Of a stretch of DNA of 12,154 bases, positions 5,463 to 10,671 are shown piece by piece. The DNA is from JAUSKF01 sp964355005 (GTDB lineage: Bacteria > Patescibacteriota > Minisyncoccia > UBA6257 > WO2-44-18), in NCBI GenBank assembly GCA_964355005.1, contig CAYHBX010000024.1, positions 1 through 12,154 on the forward strand. Direction: 5' to 3'. Within the stretch, counting starts at the first letter, position 1. Each line of letters begins with the position of its first letter. Below the pieces are notes generated by a model. The model searched no databases. It saw nothing but the letters and a program-made list of their open reading frames with translations, and was not told the DNA's origin. Made by a program: the position numbers and the translations under genes.

Positions 5463-5590
5463 AAACTCTAAGCACTAAATTCTAAGCTCTAAACAATTTC
5501 AAAATTCCAAATTCTAATTTCCAAAGTTTGAAATTTTGGGTTTCGGAGATTAGAATTTGTTTAGGATTTAGGGTTTAGAATTTAGAGTTT
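5463..5590. repeat. 128-bp AT-rich imperfect palindrome between AI-2E gene and metG
   Basis: The left arm begins AAACTCTAA (5463-5471) and the right arm ends TTTAGAGTTT (5581-5590). Inner arms match through CAAATTCTAAT and its complement, with the centre near 5526. Both arms consist of CTAAA-type units. The right arm, reverse-complemented, shares AAACTCTAAATTCTAAAC with the second insert in glyQS. It fills nearly the whole 141-bp gap before metG and probably contributes the weak -10 (TAGAGT, 5583-5588) 9 nt before the metG ATG. Confidence 0.8.
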
Positions 5591-5597
5591 AACTGAT

Positions 5598-7079
5598 ATG
5601 CAAAAGACATTTTATATCACCACCTCCATTCCTTATGTGAATGGCGCGCCGCACTTGGGGAACGTTCTGGATTCCGTCTACGCGGATGTTTTGGCGCGTC
5701 ACAAACGACAGCAGGGTTATGATGTCAGGTTTCTGACCGGCACGGACGAGCATGGAACGAAGATCCAGCGGAGCGCCGAGGCCGCCGGTTTAAGGCCACA
5801 GGAATTCGCGGATAAGAATTCGGCAAAATTCAAAGAATTGAAGGAGGTGTTGAATTTGTCCTGGGATGATTTTATCCGCACCACTGACCGTGAGCGGCAC
5901 TGGCCGGGAGCGCAGAAACTCTGGAGTAAGCTAGAAAAAGCCGGTGTCTTATACAAAAAAGCCTACAAGGGGCTTTATTGCGTCGGCCACGAGGCGTTTA
6001 TTACAGAAAAGGATCTCATAGACGGTATTTGTCAGGATCACCAGACTAAGCCCGAAGTAATTGAAGAAGAGAATTGGTTTTTTAAGCTTTCAAAATACAG
6101 CAAAGAGATCGAATTACGAATTAAGAATAATGAATTACGCATAGTGCCGGAGGGGAGGAAGAATGAGATTTTGTCTCTATTGAAAGATGGTCTGCACGAT
6201 GTGAGCTTTTCCCGTCCGTCGAAAGACTTATCCTGGGGCGTACCGGTGCCTGGTGATGATTCGCAAACGATGTATGTTTGGGCCGAAGCGCTAGTGAACT
6301 ACATTTCTGCCCTGGGATATGGATCGGCGGATGAATCAAAATTTCAAAAATATTGGGTGGGTGGCGACGAGATCGTTCAAGTGATCGGAAAGGACAATCT
6401 CCGTTTTCACGCCGCGATTTGGCCGGGTATGCTGTTGGCCGCCGATTTGTGGCCGAAGAACGGGCTTACTGTCTTTGTGCATGGATTTTTGACCGTGGAC
6501 GGCAAGAAAATCTCCAAGACCGTCGGCAATGTGATTGATCCTAAGGAATTAGTCCAAAAGTATGGGATTGATGCGGTTCGTTATTATTTATTGAAAGAAA
6601 TTTCCCCGTTTGAGGATGGTGATTTCAGTTATGAAAAATTTGAGAAAGTTTATAACGGAGACCTGGCTAACGGTTTGGGTAATTTCACCGCGCGGGTTTT
6701 GACTTTAGGGGAAAAGGCTGGAGAAATTATTATTGCAAAAGATTCTCAAGCTAAGGTCGTTTTGTTGAAAATCGAGGCGACTCGTCTTTTTGCAGAAAAA
6801 ATGCTTTCCGAGTTTAGATTTCACGAGGCCATAGGCGCAAAAGCGGTTGGAGGATTGGTCAGCTACGGCGACACTTATGTGAATGCGGAAAAGCCCTGGG
6901 AAACCGGAAAAGAAAAGGTAATCGCCAACGCGGTTGTAATTTTAGAGCGTGCCAGCGATCTACTTCAGCCATTTTTGCCGGACGTATCCGGAAAGATTTC
7001 CGATGCCATTATTCGCACTGGTCACAATACTTGCAAAGTCTCAAAAATCGGTAATTTGTTCCCAAGAATTCAGCAATGA
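5598..7079 (+). CDS. metG: methionyl-tRNA synthetase (short form)
   Basis: Charges initiator and elongator tRNA-Met, 493 aa. Class I signature APHLGN (residues 17-22, HIGH equivalent) after the typical TTSIPYVNG start, and KISKT (304-308, KMSKS equivalent). The connective domain has a single zinc knuckle with CVGH (128-131) and CQDH (145-148); the second ligand is His where the family more often has Cys, still able to bind zinc. FTGTDEHG-like FLTGTDEHGTK (46-55) and WVGGDEIVQVIGKDNLRFH (253-271) are also diagnostic. The anticodon-binding helices follow, and it ends without the C-terminal tRNA-binding (EMAP-like) domain of longer MetRS. Start: ATG 5598 opens the conserved N terminus; no Shine-Dalgarno sequence is seen, consistent with a leaderless or weakly initiated message. 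Its TGA overlaps the ATG of tatD. Confidence 0.97.
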   Translation: MQKTFYITTSIPYVNGAPHLGNVLDSVYADVLARHKRQQGYDVRFLTGTDEHGTKIQRSAEAAGLRPQEFADKNSAKFKELKEVLNLSWDDFIRTTDRERHWPGAQKLWSKLEKAGVLYKKAYKGLYCVGHEAFITEKDLIDGICQDHQTKPEVIEEENWFFKLSKYSKEIELRIKNNELRIVPEGRKNEILSLLKDGLHDVSFSRPSKDLSWGVPVPGDDSQTMYVWAEALVNYISALGYGSADESKFQKYWVGGDEIVQVIGKDNLRFHAAIWPGMLLAADLWPKNGLTVFVHGFLTVDGKKISKTVGNVIDPKELVQKYGIDAVRYYLLKEISPFEDGDFSYEKFEKVYNGDLANGLGNFTARVLTLGEKAGEIIIAKDSQAKVVLLKIEATRLFAEKMLSEFRFHEAIGAKAVGGLVSYGDTYVNAEKPWETGKEKVIANAVVILERASDLLQPFLPDVSGKISDAIIRTGHNTCKVSKIGNLFPRIQQ

Positions 7080-8011
7080 GGTTTTTTGACGCGCATACTC
7101 ATATCCACTTCCCAATTTATGACAATGACCGGGAGGAGGTGATTAAGCGCGCGCGGGAGGCAGGGGTAAAAATGCTTTGCGTTGGTACGCAAGCGGCTTC
7201 GTCGCAGGCGGCGGTGGATTTGGCGAAGAAACATCCCGGCGAGATCTGGGCCGCGGTCGGTTTTCATCCGAATCATTTACGTGCCCCCGACGCTCCGGTC
7301 GGGGCAGGCTGGTATCACGATAAGAGCGAGCAAAAGGAGGCCAAGCGGGAAGAGTTTAACGCGTTAAACCTATTGAAAATTGCCAAACAGCCGGAGGTGG
7401 TGGCGATCGGGGAGTGCGGGTTGGATTACTACAGACTGACTAACGACGAACGACTTATGAAGCCGACGCCGGGGGTCGGCTCTCCGACCGATAGCGTCGG
7501 AGCTAACGACAAGAAGGCCCAACAAGACGCATTCGTTGCGCAGATTGAGATAGCTAAACAAGTTAAGAAGCCGCTCATGCTTCATTTGCGCCCCTCCTAC
7601 GCCAAGGCTTCGGAGGGTAGGCCCTCTGCAAGTACGGACGACGCCTACGAAGACGCCCTGAAAATACTATTGGCTAGTGGCTATACCCTAAACCCTATTT
7701 CTCATTTTTTCGTCGGCTCGCTAGCCATAGCTAAAAAAATGTTGGCGGCCGGGTTTACCTTCACCTTCGGGGGCGTGATAACTTTTGCCCGGGACTATGA
7801 TGAAGTTATAAAATATCTGCCGATAGAAAATATTTTGCTGGAAACCGATGCGCCGTATGTCGCGCCCGCGCCGTATCGTGGCAAACGTAACGAACCGGCG
7901 TATATTTCCGCAACCGCGGCCAAGGTTGCCGAACTGAAGGGATTTTCCGTGGAGGAAGTGGCGGAGAAAACGTTCACCAACGCGTTGCGCATTTTCAATA
8001 TCCAAGTATAA
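7076..8011 (+). CDS. tatD: TatD family metal-dependent DNase with three repeat-encoded insertions
   Basis: Metal-dependent hydrolase of the amidohydrolase fold; TatD proteins act as 3'-5' exonucleases/DNases and possibly in D-aminoacyl-tRNA removal. At 311 aa it is about 50 longer than the usual 255-265. Metal ligands are all present: HTH (His7, His9), Glu113 in GECGLD, His170, His210 and Asp258 in ETDAPY, plus the conserved RNEPA (271-275). The extra length maps to three palindrome-encoded segments: about 70-77 (PDAPVGAG), 124-144 (PTPGVGSPTDSVGA region) and about 173-187 (PSYAKASEGRPSAS). All lie in loops next to, not over, the ligands. ATG 7076 overlaps the metG TGA (ATGA), so translation is probably coupled to metG and no separate Shine-Dalgarno sequence is needed. 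Its TAA lies inside the -10 box of the next gene. Confidence 0.95.
   Translation: MRFFDAHTHIHFPIYDNDREEVIKRAREAGVKMLCVGTQAASSQAAVDLAKKHPGEIWAAVGFHPNHLRAPDAPVGAGWYHDKSEQKEAKREEFNALNLLKIAKQPEVVAIGECGLDYYRLTNDERLMKPTPGVGSPTDSVGANDKKAQQDAFVAQIEIAKQVKKPLMLHLRPSYAKASEGRPSASTDDAYEDALKILLASGYTLNPISHFFVGSLAIAKKMLAAGFTFTFGGVITFARDYDEVIKYLPIENILLETDAPYVAPAPYRGKRNEPAYISATAAKVAELKGFSVEEVAEKTFTNALRIFNIQV
7285..7304. repeat. palindromic insert 1 in tatD
   Basis: CCCCGAC (7285-7291), GCTCCG loop, GTCGGGG (7298-7304): a perfect 7-bp stem encoding part of APDAPVGAG, a stretch that has no place in the usual TatD alignment after the GFHPH-type motif. Confidence 0.7.
7440..7510. repeat. palindromic insert 2 in tatD, flanked by 8-bp direct repeat
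   Basis: Two adjacent perfect hairpins: AGCCGAC/GTCGGCT (7461-7467, 7475-7481) and CTCCGAC/GTCGGAG (7482-7488, 7496-7502). The direct repeat CTAACGAC brackets them at 7440-7447 and 7503-7510, exactly 63 bp (21 codons) apart. Removing one repeat plus the insert restores a normal-length TatD loop (LTNDKKAQQDAFVAQ). Confidence 0.75.
7592..7617. repeat. palindromic insert 3 in tatD (PSYAKASEG-encoding)
   Basis: CCCTCC (7592-7597) and GGAGGG (7612-7617) bound a partly self-complementary core containing GCCAAGGC. It encodes PSYAKASEGR immediately after the metal-binding HLR (His170). I recognise this peptide as a recurrent in-frame insertion in Patescibacteria proteins. Confidence 0.75.
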
Positions 8012-8012
8012 T
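7985..8012 (+). promoter_or_regulatory. promoter of the 126-aa orphan gene
   Basis: TTGCGC (7985-7990), 16 nt, TATAAT (8007-8012), lying in the last codons and stop of tatD. It is nearly the same arrangement as the promoter at 8478-8505 (both TTGCGCATTT...N16 spacer...TATAAT). GTTCTT follows at 8021-8026. Confidence 0.8.
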
Positions 8013-8041
8013 TAGCTTCAGTTCTTGTCAGGAGTTGTCGG

Positions 8042-8422
8042 ATGAAATCAGTGCGTGCGATTGCCGATTTTGTGGGAAAACTGACGGCCTTGACCGACAA
8101 AGACAAGTTGGAATGGGAGGAAGAGTGCTCCGGTCACCGCTGTAGCTACAAAGGCGTCGATGTGTACATCTGCTGGCTTAGCGGCGATCGTCCTAGCATA
8201 GCCATCAACAAATCTGGCGTTGAGGGTTACGGTTATGGCCTGGAGGCGCTGGTTTCTGCCATTTTCTGCCACTATAAACGCGCAAAAAAAGGCGCGCACA
8301 GCGATTTAGCCCAGAAGGAATTGAAAGAGTCTCAAGAACAGCTTCGAATCGATCACCAAAAGACAATTGACGATGCCGCGGCCGAGATTGACAAGATCAC
8401 CAAAAAGAAAAAGCCCCGCTGA
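8042..8422 (+). CDS. orphan small protein, paralogue of the next gene (126 aa)
   Basis: No family recognised. ATG 8042 has AGGAG (8030-8034) 7 nt upstream and a strong promoter. The first 77 residues look globular: VGKLTALTDKDKLEW, then a Cys-containing strand-rich part (CSGHRCSYKGVDVYICW, GDRPSIAINKSG), then a helix LEALVSAIFCHY. The last ~48 residues are a highly charged helix, possibly coiled coil, ending in a lysine-rich tail (KKKKPR). No signal peptide or membrane segment. The first part aligns with one single-residue gap to the protein at 8541-8879: VGxL, LT, D, W, KG, W, DxP and a final AI are shared. The lysine-rich tail could bind nucleic acid, which is a guess. It has its own terminator at 8438. 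Confidence 0.8.
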   Translation: MKSVRAIADFVGKLTALTDKDKLEWEEECSGHRCSYKGVDVYICWLSGDRPSIAINKSGVEGYGYGLEALVSAIFCHYKRAKKGAHSDLAQKELKESQEQLRIDHQKTIDDAAAEIDKITKKKKPR

Positions 8423-8437
8423 CCCCCGTTTTCGTAG

Positions 8438-8467
8438 AAATCTCTGCATCATTGCAGAGATTTTTTA
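8438..8467 (+). terminator. strong intrinsic terminator of the 126-aa gene
   Basis: AAATCTCTGCA (8438-8448), loop TCAT and TGCAGAGATTT (8453-8463) form a perfect 11-bp stem running into six T (8461-8466). Confidence 0.92.
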
Positions 8468-8477
8468 TTAGGAAAAT

Positions 8478-8505
8478 TTGCGCATTTCTAAAATTACTAT
8501 ATAAT
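8478..8505 (+). promoter_or_regulatory. promoter of the 112-aa orphan gene
   Basis: TTGCGC (8478-8483), 16 nt, TATAAT (8500-8505). Followed by GTTCTT at 8515-8520, 9 nt after the -10, and then CAG, as in the paralogous cassette upstream. Confidence 0.8.
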
Positions 8506-8540
8506 TCGTAATTAGTTCTTTTCAGAGGCAAGGAGGCGGG

Positions 8541-8879
8541 ATGGCAAAGAATGGACGCGCCGTTCATTGTCTGGTCGGAGAATTGATTGATTTGACTAGG
8601 AGTGATGTTGTAAATTGGAGCATCAAACAGCCGACCTTATTTCTTGGTCGTTTTAAGGGTTGGAAGATAGAAGCCGAGTGGGAGAACAATGACGATCCGG
8701 CTTTGTATGTAGACGATCGGCAGATCCGTTGTGACCTTCAGCAGCTGCAAGAATTGCACAAGGCCATCGACGCGCAGCTGGATCGCAAAGATTCCGACAG
8801 AAAGAAAAAAACCGAAAAGTTAGTGCAGAGTTTTCTAAGGGACATTCGCGAGTACAGAGCAAAACCGGGGCTGAAATAA
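8541..8879 (+). CDS. orphan small protein, paralogue of the preceding gene (112 aa)
   Basis: No family recognised. ATG 8541 follows a full AAGGAGG (8530-8536). Residues 1-78 carry the shared pattern VGELIDLTRSDVVNW, FKGWKIEAEW, NDDPALYVDD and LQELHKAI; the remainder is a charged helix (DRKDSDRKKKTEKLVQSFLRDIREYRAK). It lacks the cysteines of its paralogue, so these are not obviously zinc ligands. Divergence is high outside the pattern, so the duplication is old or under different selection. No membrane segment or signal peptide. The stop codon lies in the loop of its terminator. Confidence 0.8.
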   Translation: MAKNGRAVHCLVGELIDLTRSDVVNWSIKQPTLFLGRFKGWKIEAEWENNDDPALYVDDRQIRCDLQQLQELHKAIDAQLDRKDSDRKKKTEKLVQSFLRDIREYRAKPGLK

Positions 8880-8889
8880 GCCCCTTTTT
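8867..8889 (+). terminator. intrinsic terminator overlapping the stop of the 112-aa gene
   Basis: GGGGCT (8867-8872) and AGCCCC (8879-8884) form a 6-bp stem, followed by TTTTT. The TAA (8877-8879) lies at the loop/stem junction, so the last codons form the left arm. Confidence 0.85.
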
Positions 8890-8897
8890 CTTTTCCC

Positions 8898-8931
8898 AAC
8901 ATTCTCACATTCTTGAGAATGTGAGAATGTT
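8898..8931. repeat. perfect 15-bp hairpin after the terminator
   Basis: AACATTCTCACATTC (8898-8912), TTGA, GAATGTGAGAATGTT (8917-8931), followed by GTTTT. It could be a back-up terminator or a dispersed palindromic repeat; the arm itself is a partial tandem of ACATTCTC. Confidence 0.8.
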
Positions 8932-9001
8932 GTTTTGAAAACATTGGACAATCCGGATAAAATTTGGTAAAAATGGGGTAGTTTTTTGATAGGATGAATC
9001 C

Positions 9002-10627
9002 GTGGCGAACCGAACTCTGAATGACCTGTTTCGTGAAGCCGATAATAAGTTTCCCGCTCGCAACGCGTTGAGTTTTTTCGGACGCAAGGTTATTTATGCT
9101 CGTTTGGCGCAAGAAGACCAGAAATTTGCCAGTTTTTTGCGTGTAGAAGGTTTGAAGGTAGGAGACCGGGTGCTGATGCTTTTACCTTCCTGCCCGCAAA
9201 TGGTCATCGCTTATCGGGGAATTTTGAAGGCGGGTTGCGTAGTGGCGGCTCTGAATCCGATGCTAAAGCCGGAAGAGCTGGTGCCGTTGGTGCGGCAAGC
9301 TAGGCCGAAACTTTTTGTCGCCCTGAACAGCTACAAACTTTATTGGCATAATTTGGCGATCGCGCGGGCTTTGCCGGAAGATTGCCGGATAGTATTGGTG
9401 GATCTGCCGGATTATATGCCGAAATCTCTTGGCCGGAAATTCAAAATTCTGAATTGTGTTTTGCTGTTTTTCAAAAAGCTGTATTCGCTGATCTTCTCAT
9501 TCCGTACCTTCCGGGCGAACCTTTCCTGGGATACCGCTCAAAAGCTCGGTTCCCGGTATTATTGTCCGCATTATACTTTTGAGGACCTGCCCGATCCGGA
9601 CGATTTAGCGGTTCTTCAGTTCACCGGCGGCACTACCGGAATTCCGAAGGCCGTAGCGCTAACTCACGCTAACCTGGTGGCAAACGCGGAACAGGCCATT
9701 GCCGCGGTCGGCAACGTGATCAACGAGGAGTCGGTGGTTTTAAGCGTAATCCCGTGCTTTCACGTTTACGGTCTGTCGGTCTGTCTGAACATCTCCCTTT
9801 GGCGCGGCAGTGAAGTCGTGCTGGTTCCAAAATTTCACGCGAAAGAAGCATTCGAGTTGATCGAAAAGGAAAAAATCACGATATTCCCGGCTTTGCCGAG
9901 AATTTTTTCGGCGATGGTGGATCATCCGGATTTCAAAAGTGCTAAGCTTTCTTCTTTAAAGTTGTGCGTTTCGGGTTCCGGCGCGTTGGACGGCGGCGTT
10001 AAGAAGCAGTTCGAAGAAGCGGTTGGCTGCGAGATCATTGAAGGATATGGCCTATCCGAGACTTCCCCGCTTGTCTCCATCAACCCTCCGGGAAATGCCC
10101 GTCCGGGCAGTCTTGGGAAGCTGGTTAAGGACACGGAAATGCGGATCGTGGACGGAGAGCTCTGGCTCCGCGGACCGCAGGTGATGAGTGGATATTGGGA
10201 AAACAAGGAGGAAACGGACTTGGTTTTGACTTCGGACGGCTGGCTGAAAACAGGCGATATGGTTGAGGAGCGAGACGGTTATCTCTGGCTGACCGATCGC
10301 AAGAAGGACATGATCAAGATCAAGGGGGAGAATGTCTACCCCAGCGAGATTGAACAGATCCTGAAGGACAAATTGAATTTGGTGGAAGTGTACGTGGTGG
10401 GAGTGCCGGACCGCAAGCAGGGGGAGCGCGTTGTGGCATTTTTGGTGATATTGGCCGGCGGCCCGTCTTACTCTCTGGTGGACGTTCAGAGGGCGTGTAG
10501 CGGTCTAAGTAGCGTCAAGATCCCCAGCTCGGTCCTCTGTTTGCATGAAGGTCAAGTTCCTCGGACGTATCTAGGAAAGGTGCAAAAGAAGGACCTCCGC
10601 GCAATGCTTAATAAGGGCTCCACCTAA
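9002..10627 (+). CDS. AMP-forming acyl-CoA synthetase/ligase (FadD-like)
   Basis: ANL-superfamily enzyme that activates a carboxylic acid with ATP to an acyl-adenylate and passes it to CoA, 541 aa, full length. P-loop FTGGTTGIPK (207-216), GYGLSETSP (348-356), TGDM (417-420), DRKKDMIKIKGENVYPSEIE (432-451) and the catalytic C-terminal lysine in PRTYLGK (Lys526). A hydrophobic/basic segment at about 146-172 (FKILNCVLLFFKKLYSLIFSF) resembles the membrane-associating insert of long-chain FadD enzymes; substrate class is inference. Start: GTG 9002 is the first possible start after an in-frame TAG at 8990. AGGA (8991-8994) may be a Shine-Dalgarno sequence or part of a -10 (TAGGAT, 8990-8995). The stop lies in the loop of its terminator. 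No fatty-acid pathway genes lie nearby. Confidence 0.93.
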   Translation: MANRTLNDLFREADNKFPARNALSFFGRKVIYARLAQEDQKFASFLRVEGLKVGDRVLMLLPSCPQMVIAYRGILKAGCVVAALNPMLKPEELVPLVRQARPKLFVALNSYKLYWHNLAIARALPEDCRIVLVDLPDYMPKSLGRKFKILNCVLLFFKKLYSLIFSFRTFRANLSWDTAQKLGSRYYCPHYTFEDLPDPDDLAVLQFTGGTTGIPKAVALTHANLVANAEQAIAAVGNVINEESVVLSVIPCFHVYGLSVCLNISLWRGSEVVLVPKFHAKEAFELIEKEKITIFPALPRIFSAMVDHPDFKSAKLSSLKLCVSGSGALDGGVKKQFEEAVGCEIIEGYGLSETSPLVSINPPGNARPGSLGKLVKDTEMRIVDGELWLRGPQVMSGYWENKEETDLVLTSDGWLKTGDMVEERDGYLWLTDRKKDMIKIKGENVYPSEIEQILKDKLNLVEVYVVGVPDRKQGERVVAFLVILAGGPSYSLVDVQRACSGLSSVKIPSSVLCLHEGQVPRTYLGKVQKKDLRAMLNKGST

Positions 10628-10642
10628 GGGTGGAGTTTTTTT
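10618..10642 (+). terminator. intrinsic terminator overlapping the ligase stop codon
   Basis: CTCCACC (10618-10624), loop TAAG, GGTGGAG (10629-10635), then seven T. The TAA stop (10625-10627) is in the loop. It separates the ligase from leuS, so leuS needs its own promoter. Confidence 0.92.
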
Positions 10643-10658
10643 ATTATTTAAAAAAAGT

Positions 10659-10664
10659 TAAAAT
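10659..10664 (+). promoter_or_regulatory. -10 box of leuS (leaderless)
   Basis: TAAAAT, 7 nt before the leuS ATG and directly after the ligase terminator. The spacing leaves almost no 5' UTR. The -35 region overlaps the T run and is weak. Confidence 0.5.
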
Positions 10665-10671
10665 TATCTCA

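Noticed and set aside
6111..6139. GAATTACG repeats in metG as a repeat-element insertion
   Set aside because: The MetRS segment there (IELRIKNNELRIVPEGRKNE) has the normal family length, so nothing appears to have been inserted; kept only as a comparison.
8994..9020. 8-codon upstream ORF overlapping the ligase GTG start
   Set aside because: The ATG at 8994 is in another frame and may lie upstream of or at the transcription start; a regulatory uORF cannot be supported from sequence alone.
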